A DNA stretch of 64,000 nucleotides from an uncultured Acetobacteraceae bacterium (GTDB lineage Bacteria > Pseudomonadota > Alphaproteobacteria > Acetobacterales > Acetobacteraceae). Position numbers and translations under genes: made by a program. Positions 16,623 to 24,918 of this stretch are shown here, piece after piece (position 1 is the first letter of the stretch; every line of letters begins with the position of its first letter). The notes under the pieces are model-generated. The model searched no databases, was not told the origin of the DNA, and saw nothing but the letters and a program-made list of their open reading frames with translations. The DNA lies in the NCBI GenBank assembly GCA_943912335.1, contig CALTUD010000022.1:1-64000 (forward strand). Direction: 5' to 3'.

Positions 16623-19103
16623 ATGCCCGAACCGATCGCGAAACGGTCCCTTCGTACTGCCGTGACGCTGCGCGCGCTCTTGGTTGCCACCACGCCGCTT
16701 GCTCTGGGCGGCACTCTGATCATGACGGCCGCGAACGGTGCGTTGGCGGCCGTTCCGGCACAGGCCGCCCCGAAGAAGCCGGCACGCGCCGCCGCCGCCA
16801 AGCCGCCTGCATCCAGCGAGGAACAGGTGATCGTCACCGGCACGCGCTCGCTCGGCACCAAGGCCCGCAACAGCACCAGCCCGATCGACGTGATCACCGC
16901 CGGCACGTTGCGCCGCACCGGGCAGGCCAACCTTGCCGACGCATTGGTGCGCTCGAACCCGTCGGTGAATCAGAAGGCCTACGGCAACGACACCGCGGCG
17001 CTGGTGAGCGCGATCCGTTTGCGCGGCCTGAACCCGAACGACGTTCTGGTGCTGGTGGACGGCAAGCGTCGCCACCAGACCTCCAACATCACCGCCGATT
17101 CCGGCCCGGAGCAGGGTGCCACCCCAGTCGATCTGAATGCGATCCCGACCGGTGCCATCGACCATATCGAGATTCTGCGCGACGGCGCTGCCGCGCAGTA
17201 CGGTTCGGACGCCATCGCCGGCGTGGTCAACATCATCCTCAAGAAGACCGATCACGGCGACAACGCGACTGCCTATACCGGTGCCAACGCCTATAACGGC
17301 GATGGCTGGCAGTATCAGCTCGACAACGATGGCGGAATCTCCTTCGGCCAGGATGGCTATCTGCATCTGAGCGGCCAGATCTACCACGCCGACCATTCGG
17401 TGCAGCCGGAGATCGACACGCGCACCGGCAAGGACGACAACCATGTCCTCAGCACGCCGGAAGAAACCCGCGAGAGCCTGGCGCTGACCTTCGGCAGCAC
17501 GCTGCTGCCCAACCTGTTCGGCGGCGTCGAAGGCTACGGCAACGTCACCTACATGCACCGTCACACCGAGGCGTACGAGAACTATCGCCTGCCGACCAGC
17601 CTGCCGGCTCTGTATCCGTGGGGCTATTCGCCGCTGGAAACCAACGAGGAAAACGATTTCGCATCCACCATCGGCGTTCGCGCGCCCGATCTGGCTGGGT
17701 TCCGCGTCGATCTGAGCACCACCTACGGTCAGGACGAGACCGCGATCGGCACCAAGAACAGCGCCAATACCGGGCTCTACAAGAAGAACGGCTGGTCGCA
17801 GACCACGTTCGACGCGCAGACGCAGACCACGGCGCAGTGGACCAACGACCTCGACTTCTCCCGTGCCTACAGCCTGGGCGGCGCGCGCATGAATACCGCC
17901 TTCGGCGCGGCGGAGCGCGTCGACGTCTACGAGCTGGGCGCCGGGGATTACGGCTCCTACGCGCTCGGTGGCGCGCAGGGGTTTGCCGGCCTGTTGCCGG
18001 CCAATGCCGGCCGCTGGACCCGCGACGTGTGGTCGGCCTATCTCGATCAGGACATCCACCCGGTCAAGCAATGGGATATCGACGTCGCCGGCCGCTTCGA
18101 GCACTACACCGATTTCGGCAACACCTATAACGGCAAGATCTCGAGCCGCTACGACTTCACGCCGCATTTCGCGGTGCGCGGCACCATCAGCACCGGTACG
18201 CGCGCGCCGACCTTGGCGGAAGAGCACTACAGCTCGCTCAACGTTTCAGCGAACGGCGCCAGCGGCATTCTGGCGTCGAACTCCGCGGCCGCGCGCGGGA
18301 TCGGCGCGCAGTCGCTCAATCCGGAATATTCCACCAATGCCAGCGGCGGTCTGGTCTGGACGCCGGTCAAGAACCTGACGCTGACCACCGACGTCTATCA
18401 GATCAACATCCGCGACCGTATCGCCGCAGCGGGCTCGGTGCGCGGATCCGCCGCGCTGGCCGCGATCGCCGCCACCGGCGCCACGCTTCCGGGCGGCCTG
18501 GTGCCGGCCAACGTGTCGGCCGACTTCCTGGCCAACGCCGCCAGCACCCGCACGCAGGGCCTGGACTTCAACGCGAACTACTTCAGCGATTTCCGTAATC
18601 GCGGCTGGGGCACCGTCACCTGGACCGCCGGGCTCGATCTGAACCGCACCCGCATCACCCACATCAACACCAACCAGCAAGGCGGTCTCTTCATCAATCC
18701 GCAGGAGGTGGCCTATCTCACCACCGCCACGCCGCGCTCCAAGCTGATCCTGAACGCGTTCTGGAAGATCGGCACGTTCGACGTGAACCTGCGCCAGACA
18801 CGCTACGGCCAGACCACGTCGCTGCTGACCTACGAGGATCAGGCTCCGAAGGCGCTGCAATATTCCAATACGCAGTGGAACGAGTTCAAGAACACGCCGC
18901 GTTGGCTGACCGATCTCGAAGTGGGCGACCAGCTCAACGCGCGTTGGCACGTGGCCGTGGGCGCCAACAACATCTTCAATATCCGCCCGCGTCGCGAGCC
19001 GCTCGAGAACGCCTATCTCGGCGCGCAGTATTACGCCGCCAGCTCGGCGCAGGTGCCAATCACCGGCGGATTCTACTACGGTCGGGTCAATCTGACCTTC
19101 TGA
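16623..19103 (+). CDS. TonB-dependent outer-membrane receptor
   Basis: The 826-residue receptor has a long signal region ending near GALAAVPAQA and a Lys/Ala/Pro-rich linker. The TonB box is EEQVIVTGTR (about residues 67-76). The plug domain contains NPNDVLVLVDGKRRHQ and IEILRDGAAAQYGSDAIAGVVNIILKK. A 22-strand-type barrel ends in the expected aromatic residue (GRVNLTF). Energised by TonB-ExbBD, it imports a large or scarce nutrient. The barrel gives no clear substrate and no transporter genes are adjacent. A GTG two codons upstream is an alternative start. An inverted repeat lies upstream and a strong terminator follows. Confidence 0.93.
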   Translation: MPEPIAKRSLRTAVTLRALLVATTPLALGGTLIMTAANGALAAVPAQAAPKKPARAAAAKPPASSEEQVIVTGTRSLGTKARNSTSPIDVITAGTLRRTGQANLADALVRSNPSVNQKAYGNDTAALVSAIRLRGLNPNDVLVLVDGKRRHQTSNITADSGPEQGATPVDLNAIPTGAIDHIEILRDGAAAQYGSDAIAGVVNIILKKTDHGDNATAYTGANAYNGDGWQYQLDNDGGISFGQDGYLHLSGQIYHADHSVQPEIDTRTGKDDNHVLSTPEETRESLALTFGSTLLPNLFGGVEGYGNVTYMHRHTEAYENYRLPTSLPALYPWGYSPLETNEENDFASTIGVRAPDLAGFRVDLSTTYGQDETAIGTKNSANTGLYKKNGWSQTTFDAQTQTTAQWTNDLDFSRAYSLGGARMNTAFGAAERVDVYELGAGDYGSYALGGAQGFAGLLPANAGRWTRDVWSAYLDQDIHPVKQWDIDVAGRFEHYTDFGNTYNGKISSRYDFTPHFAVRGTISTGTRAPTLAEEHYSSLNVSANGASGILASNSAAARGIGAQSLNPEYSTNASGGLVWTPVKNLTLTTDVYQINIRDRIAAAGSVRGSAALAAIAATGATLPGGLVPANVSADFLANAASTRTQGLDFNANYFSDFRNRGWGTVTWTAGLDLNRTRITHINTNQQGGLFINPQEVAYLTTATPRSKLILNAFWKIGTFDVNLRQTRYGQTTSLLTYEDQAPKALQYSNTQWNEFKNTPRWLTDLEVGDQLNARWHVAVGANNIFNIRPRREPLENAYLGAQYYAASSAQVPITGGFYYGRVNLTF

Positions 19104-19110
19104 CGGAGGC

Positions 19111-19146
19111 GGGGGTGCGGAGCGATCCGCACCCCCTCTTTTTTAT
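19111..19146 (+). terminator. Rho-independent terminator after the TonB receptor
   Basis: A perfect 10-base stem GGGGGTGCGG / CCGCACCCCC (19111-19120 with 19127-19136) has the 6-base loop AGCGAT and is followed by TCTTTTTTTTA. It starts eight bases after the receptor stop codon. The U-tract overlaps the last codons of the convergent membrane-protein gene. Confidence 0.93.
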
Positions 19147-19979
19147 GGGGCCGTCGCGATCTCGTTGGGCGGCGGCGTGAACCGATCGACGAAGACCAGG
19201 GCTCCGATCGATGCGCCCAGAGAAAAATGAACGAACAGCATCGCCTGGCGGAAGGCGGATTCGCCCAGCGCCACGGGTGCGGCATGTCTGTTCGCATCGA
19301 CGAGCTTCAGGATCTCGTCGAGTGCCGCATTGGCGAGGATCACCGGCAGCATCGCCAGGATGAAGATGGCGAGATAACGCAGCACCTGTCCGCGCATCGC
19401 CGTCACGCTGTCGCGCCAGGCCGGATGCGGCGGATCGAGGCAGAGCGCGGTGAAGAACGGAACCTGTCGCGCGATGCCCCACAGGATCACACAGCCTGCC
19501 AGCAGCATCGACATGCCGAACCAGATTGCCATCCCGGTCTTCGAGCCGTGTGTCATTGCCGGTCCGATCAGAGCGCTGATGAAAACGGCCATTGAAGACA
19601 GGGCGAGAACCCACGCATAGGTCAGCAGCAACAGGCCGAGATATTTCCAGAACGGCGCCTTGAAGAAGAACGGGTCGAAACGCTCGCGCAGCAGCAGATG
19701 GCGCCGCCAGGAGATCGAGAACGACAGCAGGAACTTAAGTCCGGCGAGCCAGCAGATCGCCGCCAGAGCCGGCATCCACCAGGGATGCGCCAGTAAGGCC
19801 TGCCAGCGTGCATCGACGCTGTCGGCATTGCCGAAGATCCGATGATACAGAAATTCCGCTGCGACCAGGAACACGACCGGCGGCCAGATCGCCTTGGCGT
19901 GCAACAGACGATGCCGCCAGAGAAGGCGCCAGGACTGGAATACCGTCGGCAGGACGGGCAGCGGGTTCGATTGCGTCAT
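19143..19979 (-). CDS. Integral membrane protein of unknown function
   Basis: The 278-residue protein has five or six predicted membrane segments, for example AIWPPVVFLVAAEFLYH, WMPALAAICWLAGLKFLLSF, YLGLLLLTYAWVLALSSMAVFISALI, MLLAGCVILWGIA, YLAIFILAMLPVILANAAL and AMLFVHFSLGASIGALVFV. Between segments 2 and 3 there is a basic loop (SWRRHLLLRERFDPFFFK). No catalytic motif is seen. Such proteins recur in Acetobacteraceae as uncharacterised membrane proteins. It is tail to tail with the TonB receptor and separated by about 50 bases from crcB upstream. Confidence 0.72.
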   Translation of the reverse strand: MTQSNPLPVLPTVFQSWRLLWRHRLLHAKAIWPPVVFLVAAEFLYHRIFGNADSVDARWQALLAHPWWMPALAAICWLAGLKFLLSFSISWRRHLLLRERFDPFFFKAPFWKYLGLLLLTYAWVLALSSMAVFISALIGPAMTHGSKTGMAIWFGMSMLLAGCVILWGIARQVPFFTALCLDPPHPAWRDSVTAMRGQVLRYLAIFILAMLPVILANAALDEILKLVDANRHAAPVALGESAFRQAMLFVHFSLGASIGALVFVDRFTPPPNEIATAP

Positions 19980-20030
19980 CGAACCGAAACCGGCGAGGCG
20001 AGAGCGGGTTCCGCTCTTTCCGCCTGTGGC

Positions 20031-20462
20031 TCAGCCGCGCTCTTCGATGGAGGCCTGGGCGATGCGCACCGCATGTCCGTTGAGCTGCGCCGCAATCAGA
20101 TGCCCGACACTGACGGCGAGAACGCACAGGATCACCGATCCGATCACGTTCACCGAGGCGCGTAGCATCGCCCCGTTGCGCAGAAGATCGAGCGTCTGCA
20201 GGCTGAAAGACGAGAACGTGGTATAGCCGCCGCAGAGCCCGATCATCACGAACAGGCGGGTATTCTCGCTGACCGGAAAGCGGCCATTGGCCAAGGTGAG
20301 CGTGCCGAACAGACCGATCACGAAGGAGCCCGATACGTTGATGCCGATCGTGCCCCAGGGGATTCCCTGGCTGATCGGCTTGGTGGCGACGGACACCAGA
20401 TAGCGGGCGATCGTGCCGAGAGCGCCGCCGAGCGCGATCAGCAGGCAGGTGAAGAAGGACAT
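20031..20462 (-). CDS. crcB: Fluoride ion channel CrcB (Fluc)
   Basis: The 143-residue, four-helix protein has the Fluc signatures GGALGTIARY (residues 12-21), the Asn-containing helix GTIGINVSGSFVIG, and GLCGGYTTFSSFS (75-87) with the conserved Phe/Ser/Thr track. It works as an antiparallel dual-topology dimer that lets toxic F- leave the cytoplasm. A fluoride riboswitch lies directly upstream in its leader, which confirms the assignment from independent evidence. Confidence 0.97.
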   Translation of the reverse strand: MSFFTCLLIALGGALGTIARYLVSVATKPISQGIPWGTIGINVSGSFVIGLFGTLTLANGRFPVSENTRLFVMIGLCGGYTTFSSFSLQTLDLLRNGAMLRASVNVIGSVILCVLAVSVGHLIAAQLNGHAVRIAQASIEERG

Positions 20463-20496
20463 GCGGGTTTCCTGTGCTCCGGCGAACGGGACCGAA

Positions 20497-20544
20497 CAGG
20501 AGTCATCAGCCCGGGCCGGGCGGTTGTCGGGGAACCCCATCCCC
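20497..20544 (-). promoter_or_regulatory. Fluoride riboswitch (crcB motif)
   Basis: Read on the minus strand, the leader contains GGGGATGGGGTTCCCC, then ACAACCGCC, a GC hairpin, and GGGCTGATGACTCCTG. These are the conserved blocks of the crcB RNA in the right order: the GAUGG..GUUC stem-loop, the AACCGCC joining strand that forms the pseudoknot, and the UGAUGACUCC closing strand. It ends 34 bases before the crcB start codon. Fluoride binding would stabilise the aptamer and turn crcB on. No separate terminator hairpin is obvious, so control may be translational. Confidence 0.92.
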
Positions 20545-20582
20545 ATCGACGTGAACATGGAACATCGCCGGCCTGGCAACAA

Positions 20583-20620
20583 GCGAGGGCCGATCCGCCG
20601 GAAGACGGATCGGCCCTCGC
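20583..20620 (-). terminator. Strong hairpin terminator after the CocE/NonD hydrolase gene
   Basis: A perfect 15-base stem, GCGAGGGCCGATCCG with its complement, encloses the 8-base loop at 20598-20605. It begins three bases after the hydrolase stop codon. Only a weak T-rich stretch (TTGTTG) follows on the minus strand, so termination is probable but the U-tract is poor. The hairpin separates this transcript from the fluoride riboswitch. Confidence 0.72.
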
Positions 20621-20623
20621 GGT

Positions 20624-22609
20624 TCAGTGGGCGGTGTCGGCCGTCTTCACCAGCGGCAGCCAGACGGCGCTGGCTTCCGTGCCCTGGTGAGAGATGCGCA
20701 TGGTCGCGATCTGATAGTCCGACGGCTTGGCATCGAAGATGTTCGGCACGAAGCGCTGCGGATTGCGATCGTAGAGTGGGAACCAGCTCGACTGGATCTG
20801 CACCATGATCCGGTGCCCGGGCTGGAACACATGGTTGGTGGGCGGCAGGGTGAAGCGGTAGCGCTCCACCTGGTTGGCCGGGATCGCCGAGGGATGGGCG
20901 AAATCGGTGCGATAGCGGCCGCGGAAGATGTCCATGGAGATCGGCAGTTCGTAGCCGCCCATGGACGGATCGTCCGCCACCGTATCCGGCTGCACGTCGA
21001 TCAGCTTTACCACCCAATCCGCATCCGTCCCTGTCGTGGCCGCGAACAGATCGGCCTGCGGCTGGCCGGAAATGCGAACCGGGGTCGTGAGAACCGGTGT
21101 CTCATACACCAGCACGTCGGGACGGGTGGCGAATTCGCGTTGATCTGTGGTGAGCCACGGTTTCCAGCGCGCGCTGTCGGCGAACGAGACCGGACGCGTC
21201 AGATACGGGACCGGCTTGGCAGGATCGGACACGTAGCTGTCCACGCCGGCATCGGCAGCAGGCTTGTTGAACGACAGGCCATGATCGGCCGCGAAATAGA
21301 GCGGCGTCATCGGCGCCGCGCAGCCCTTGTCGCAGGCGAGCGGCCATGCCGCGAACCGGTCCCAGTGATTCTCGCCGGTATTGTAGATGAAGGCGGCGGC
21401 CGGAACGTCCGCCTTGGGAGAACCGGGCTTCAGATACTGGTTGAAGAACGGCACCAGGATCTGCTGGCGGTATTGGAGCGCCGTGTCGCCGTTCCAGTTC
21501 AGGCGGCCCAGGCTGGAGCCGTCGTAGTTCACCTGGCTGTGCCGCCACGGGCCCATCACCAGAATGTTGTTTCCGCCCTTGCCGCCGGCACGCAGAGCCT
21601 CCCAGGAATGGATCGCCCCCCACATATCCTCCTGGTCCCACAAGCCTTGTTCCCAAAGCGTCGGCACGTCGGACGGGTGTTCGGCGACCAGATGGTCGAG
21701 CGCCTGGCCCTGCCAGAACGCGTCCCAGGCGGGATGCGCCTTCATGCGCTGCCAGAACGGCAACTGGTCGAGACCATGCGCCGTGGCGAAGGCGCCGGTC
21801 GAGCCCGCGCGCAGGAAATTGTCGTAGTCGTCGTAGCCTGCGCGCGGGATCGACTCGCCTTCGCCGCGCACGGTCATCTGGTCGGTGAAGTAGTCGAGGC
21901 CCGGCTGGCGGAAGGCGCCGTAATGGAACCAGTCGTCGCCCATCCAGCCATCCACCATCGGGCTTTCCGGCGATGCCGCCTTCAGCGCCGGGTGCGGGTG
22001 CAGCAGCGCCATCACCACGGTCCAGCCTTCGTAGGAAGAGCCGAGCATGCCGACGCGGCCGTTGCTTTCCGGCGTGTTCTTCACCAGCCAGTCGATCGTA
22101 TCCCAGGCATCGGTGGTGTCGTCGGTCTTGCTCGGATTGAGCGGCCCGATCGGCGGACGGGTCATGACGTAATCGCCTTGCGAGCCGTACTTGCCGCGCA
22201 CGTCCTGGAACACGCGGATATAGCCGGCCTTCACGAAGCCGGAATCGCCTTGCGGCAGCAGCGCCAGCATGGAGGGGCTGTTGTTGCGGGTCGCGCGCTT
22301 GGCGGCGTTGTAGGGCGTGCGCGTCAGCAGGATCGGCGCGTCATGTGCGTTCTTCGGGATGACGATCACGGTGAACAGCTTCACCCCGTCGCGCATCGGG
22401 ATCATCGCCTCGCGCTTGATGTAGTCGGCGCCCGGATCGGGAATCGACACATGCGCGGGAATGTCGCTGCCGGTCTGGACGGTCAGCGGATCGGCGACGG
22501 TCGGCGTGGCGTCGCAGGCTTGCGCGCCGAGCGTGCCGCCCGCCAGCAGCCCGGTGGCGAGCAGGAGCGTGCGACGCAACGGCGTCGCAGGGCGGGCGGC
22601 ACGCGCCAT
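20624..22609 (-). CDS. CocE/NonD family hydrolase (glutaryl-7-ACA acylase-like)
   Basis: This 661-residue secreted alpha/beta-hydrolase has a signal peptide (about residues 1-30). Next is the X-Pro-dipeptidase-type domain with VFQDVRGKYGSQG and the nucleophile in GMLGSSYEGW (Ser192). A helical cap contains WMGDDWFHYGAFRQPG, and a C-terminal jelly-roll domain contains RIMVQIQSSWFPLYDRNPQ. Relatives hydrolyse cocaine, alpha-amino esters or cephalosporin side chains. The natural substrate is unknown, but amide or ester cleavage in the periplasm is likely. Its ATG shares one base with the stop of the ABM gene upstream (TGATG), so the two are translationally coupled. Confidence 0.92.
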   Translation of the reverse strand: MARAARPATPLRRTLLLATGLLAGGTLGAQACDATPTVADPLTVQTGSDIPAHVSIPDPGADYIKREAMIPMRDGVKLFTVIVIPKNAHDAPILLTRTPYNAAKRATRNNSPSMLALLPQGDSGFVKAGYIRVFQDVRGKYGSQGDYVMTRPPIGPLNPSKTDDTTDAWDTIDWLVKNTPESNGRVGMLGSSYEGWTVVMALLHPHPALKAASPESPMVDGWMGDDWFHYGAFRQPGLDYFTDQMTVRGEGESIPRAGYDDYDNFLRAGSTGAFATAHGLDQLPFWQRMKAHPAWDAFWQGQALDHLVAEHPSDVPTLWEQGLWDQEDMWGAIHSWEALRAGGKGGNNILVMGPWRHSQVNYDGSSLGRLNWNGDTALQYRQQILVPFFNQYLKPGSPKADVPAAAFIYNTGENHWDRFAAWPLACDKGCAAPMTPLYFAADHGLSFNKPAADAGVDSYVSDPAKPVPYLTRPVSFADSARWKPWLTTDQREFATRPDVLVYETPVLTTPVRISGQPQADLFAATTGTDADWVVKLIDVQPDTVADDPSMGGYELPISMDIFRGRYRTDFAHPSAIPANQVERYRFTLPPTNHVFQPGHRIMVQIQSSWFPLYDRNPQRFVPNIFDAKPSDYQIATMRISHQGTEASAVWLPLVKTADTAH

Positions 22610-22938
22610 CAGTTGCCGCCCTTGTGTGCGCGCAGCAGGCGGCGGACGTTCGGCGGGGCGAGCTGGAGACGCTCGACCGCGGCGGCGAAGGTCGCGTAAT
22701 GCGGCATGGTGAGATGCGTCTCGAACGCCGCGGCGTCCTGGTAGACCTCGAACAAGGTGACCGTGTCGGCGCCGTTCTCGTCCACGAGAACGTCGAACTG
22801 GCTGCAGCCGGGCTCGTTGGCGACCGAATCGCGCGCGTCGGCCGCGCATTCACGCAGGAACTCGGCCTTCTTGTCCGCCGGCACGGCGAACTCGGCCCAG
22901 ATAACGAGGGTTTTGGCGGTCGTTCCGGTCGCAGGCAT
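22609..22938 (-). CDS. Antibiotic biosynthesis monooxygenase (ABM) domain protein
   Basis: This 109-residue single-domain ABM protein contains LVIWAEFAVPADKKAEFLRECAADARDSVANEPGC, FDVLVDEN, TVTLFEVYQDAAAFETHLTMPHY, and the C-terminal Arg-rich helix. ABM proteins are small dimeric alpha/beta barrels, and many (YgiN, LsrG-like) act on quinones or remove reactive metabolites. The ATG at 22938 follows an AAGGGG site. A TTG five codons upstream is possible but less likely. It overlaps the start of the secreted acylase, although one protein is cytosolic and the other exported. Confidence 0.88.
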   Translation of the reverse strand: MPATGTTAKTLVIWAEFAVPADKKAEFLRECAADARDSVANEPGCSQFDVLVDENGADTVTLFEVYQDAAAFETHLTMPHYATFAAAVERLQLAPPNVRRLLRAHKGGN

Positions 22939-23045
22939 GGGGTTCCCCTTCAAGATTTCGGCGCGGCGACCCTAGGGCGGCAGGGCGGGCGAGGCGAGGG
23001 GGCCGGTTTTACTTTTCATTCAGTTTCGCGTGCGATCCTGCGCTC

Positions 23046-24200
23046 ATGTCGAACGATGCTGTCGCTCCCGCCGAGACCAGACGCCGGATCGAGCGCTTGC
23101 TGGCCGACCCGTCCCTGGCGGATCGCGGCGTGCGCGCTCAGGCGCATTATCTGCTTTGGGAGGTCTGCCAGATCTGCGGAGACCCGGCGGCGGCGCTGAG
23201 CCATCTGGCAGAGGCGGTCGCGCTCGATCCGGTACAGACACGGCCGAGACGGCCAGACGCGCCCCCGCCGGAACGCACCGTCCTGGCTCTGGCGGCGACG
23301 GGCGATTTCCAGGCTAACCTGCCTCTATCCATGTTGCTGGACGAGAGCACGCTGCTCCATACGCTATGGATCGACCGGCCCGGTCTGCTTCTGCCGCCCT
23401 TGCCGCCGGCGGATTGCGTGTTCGTGGCGATGGGCGAGGAGTCCGGCCGGCATGCCCTGCTGCTGGATGCAGACCGGATCGCCCGCGAGACCGGCCTGCC
23501 CATCCTCAACAGCGGCGTGGCCATCGCCGGCCTGTCGCGGGACGGGGTGTGCGCGCTTCTGACCGGTCTCGAAGACTGCGTGGTGCCGCGCCAGGTGCGA
23601 GTCAGCGCGACCGGGCTCCGGGATCGGCCCCCGGCTTTTCCGGCGATCCTGCGCCCGGCGGGTTCTCATGCCGGGATCGGACTGGCGAGGATCGATGACC
23701 GGGCGGCGCTGGCCGCATATCTGGGCGAGATGGCGCCGGATTCGGCTTTGTTCGCGGCACCGTTCGTGGATTACCGCAGCCCGGACGGACTGTTCCGTAA
23801 GTTCAGACTGGCTTTCGTGGACCGGGAGCCGTTTCCGGTGCATCTGGCGATCCATGACGCCTGGGCAGTCTGGTACTACAATGCCCGCATGGAGCTGAGC
23901 GCCGAACGACGCGCGGAAGAGGAGCGGTTCCTGCGCGATCCGCGCGCTGTCATGGGCGCCCGTGCCTTCGCGGCGGTTCGGGCGCTGGGACGCAGGATCG
24001 ACCTCGATTATGCCGGGCTGGATTGCGCGGTTCTGCAGGATGGCAGATTGCTGGTGTTCGAAGTGGAAACCGCCATGCTGGTCCATGACCGCGACCCGCC
24101 GGATCTGTTTCCCGGCAAGGCCCCGGCCATTGCGCGGATCGTTTCCGCCGTGAATGCGATGATCGATCGCAGGAGAGGCCGGTCGAGCATCGCCGCCTGA
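23046..24200 (+). CDS. ATP-grasp/RimK-like protein with N-terminal TPR-like segment
   Basis: The 384-residue cytosolic protein begins with a short TPR-like helix pair (residues 8-60, LADPSLADRG..CGDPAAALSHLAEAVALDP). The body reads like an ATP-grasp ligase: FVAMGEESGRHALLLDADRIARETGLPILN, then PAILRPAGSHAGIGLARI, then FVDYRSPDGLFRKFRLAFVDREPFPVHLAIHD. It ends in LDYAGLDCAVLQDGRLLVFEVETAM, which matches the metal-binding Asp/Glu strand of the fold. It probably joins a carboxylate to an amine using ATP. The substrate is unknown. It is a single gene divergent from the ABM gene. Confidence 0.66.
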   Translation: MSNDAVAPAETRRRIERLLADPSLADRGVRAQAHYLLWEVCQICGDPAAALSHLAEAVALDPVQTRPRRPDAPPPERTVLALAATGDFQANLPLSMLLDESTLLHTLWIDRPGLLLPPLPPADCVFVAMGEESGRHALLLDADRIARETGLPILNSGVAIAGLSRDGVCALLTGLEDCVVPRQVRVSATGLRDRPPAFPAILRPAGSHAGIGLARIDDRAALAAYLGEMAPDSALFAAPFVDYRSPDGLFRKFRLAFVDREPFPVHLAIHDAWAVWYYNARMELSAERRAEEERFLRDPRAVMGARAFAAVRALGRRIDLDYAGLDCAVLQDGRLLVFEVETAMLVHDRDPPDLFPGKAPAIARIVSAVNAMIDRRRGRSSIAA

Positions 24201-24393
24201 CCGTAGTATTTGCATGTGCAAGTAATTCGCAAGTCTTCTTTCGTCTCTAATTTGCCGCAATTTGCCGTCGGGTCGGTGTCACAACCGACCATGGGACGGT
24301 TCGCCCTGGACGAGCGGATGAGCCGGAGCCGCGGAGCTTCGGTCATTCCATTGGTTCCGGTTCTTCTGCCCGGAACGCGAGCGCCTGTGAGAC

Positions 24394-24432
24394 GCGTTCT
24401 CAATTGCAAGCGAACTTGCAACGCATTCTCAA
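24394..24432. promoter_or_regulatory. Repeated iron-box-like elements upstream of the four-Cys protein
   Basis: GCGTTCTCAA (24394-24403) and GCATTCTCAA (24423-24432) are near-identical direct repeats 29 bases apart. Between them are two TTGCAA palindromes (24404-24409 and 24416-24421). TTCTCAA/TTGAGAA and TTGCAA are words found in Fur-type boxes of proteobacteria. The cluster is about 165 bases before the ATG at 24598, in an otherwise gene-free 397-base AT-richer gap (24201-24597). The regulator is inferred, not proven. Confidence 0.4.
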
Positions 24433-24597
24433 GACTCCAGATGCAATTCAGTCGCAATGACCAAGTATAAACAGGGAAATCGACATTTCTTGACTTGGAA
24501 CAGGGGAACGATTGCGCTTATGGTGCGCTCCATCAGCAAACGCAGCGCGGTTCGATCGGCGAAAGCACGGTCGTTCCGCCCAACCGGAGGCACTCCC

Positions 24598-24813
24598 ATG
24601 TCCGCCACCCAGAGCCACGACGTCGCCTGCACCAAGTGCAAGTTCTTCGACGATCATGTCGCCAAGCCGCAGGCCGACGAAGGTCTGTGCCGCTTCAACC
24701 CGCCGGTGTCGCAGCCGAGCGCCGACACGCACGGCCTGTGGCCGGTGGTGTCCTCCAAGGACTGGTGCGGCCATTTCAGCGTCGATACGCTGGCGGCCGG
24801 CTCCGCCGACTGA
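24598..24813 (+). CDS. Small four-cysteine protein
   Basis: The 71-residue product contains CTKCKFFD, LCRFNPP and DWCGHF. The cysteines are spaced C-x2-C-x17-C, with a fourth about 29 residues later next to a histidine, which is suitable for one zinc ion or an iron-sulfur cluster. Tryptophans flank the last cysteine. A strong GGAGG site precedes the ATG and a textbook terminator follows, so it is a monocistronic, probably well-expressed gene. The upstream region carries iron-box-like repeats. I recognise it as a small conserved type in Acetobacteraceae and relatives but know of no assigned function. Confidence 0.78.
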   Translation: MSATQSHDVACTKCKFFDDHVAKPQADEGLCRFNPPVSQPSADTHGLWPVVSSKDWCGHFSVDTLAAGSAD

Positions 24814-24840
24814 GTTCAACGCGGTCGAACGAACGGAACA

Positions 24841-24870
24841 GGCGCCACCCTTCGGGGTGGCGCCTTTTTT
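24841..24870 (+). terminator. Rho-independent terminator after the four-Cys protein
   Basis: A perfect 10-base stem GGCGCCACCC / GGGTGGCGCC with the stable TTCG tetraloop (24851-24854), followed by six T residues at 24865-24870. It lies 27 bases downstream of the stop codon. Confidence 0.96.
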
Positions 24871-24918
24871 GTGTCCGGATGGCGGAGGCCCACGCGACGA
24901 TACGCGCGGGCCCGTGTC

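Noticed and set aside
16470..18227. 585-codon frame antisense to the TonB receptor
   Set aside because: It is a GC-rich shadow; the receptor has TonB box, plug and barrel motifs on the other strand.
20627..22699. 690-codon plus-strand frame opposite the CocE/NonD hydrolase
   Set aside because: Shadow frame without signal, motif or ribosome site.
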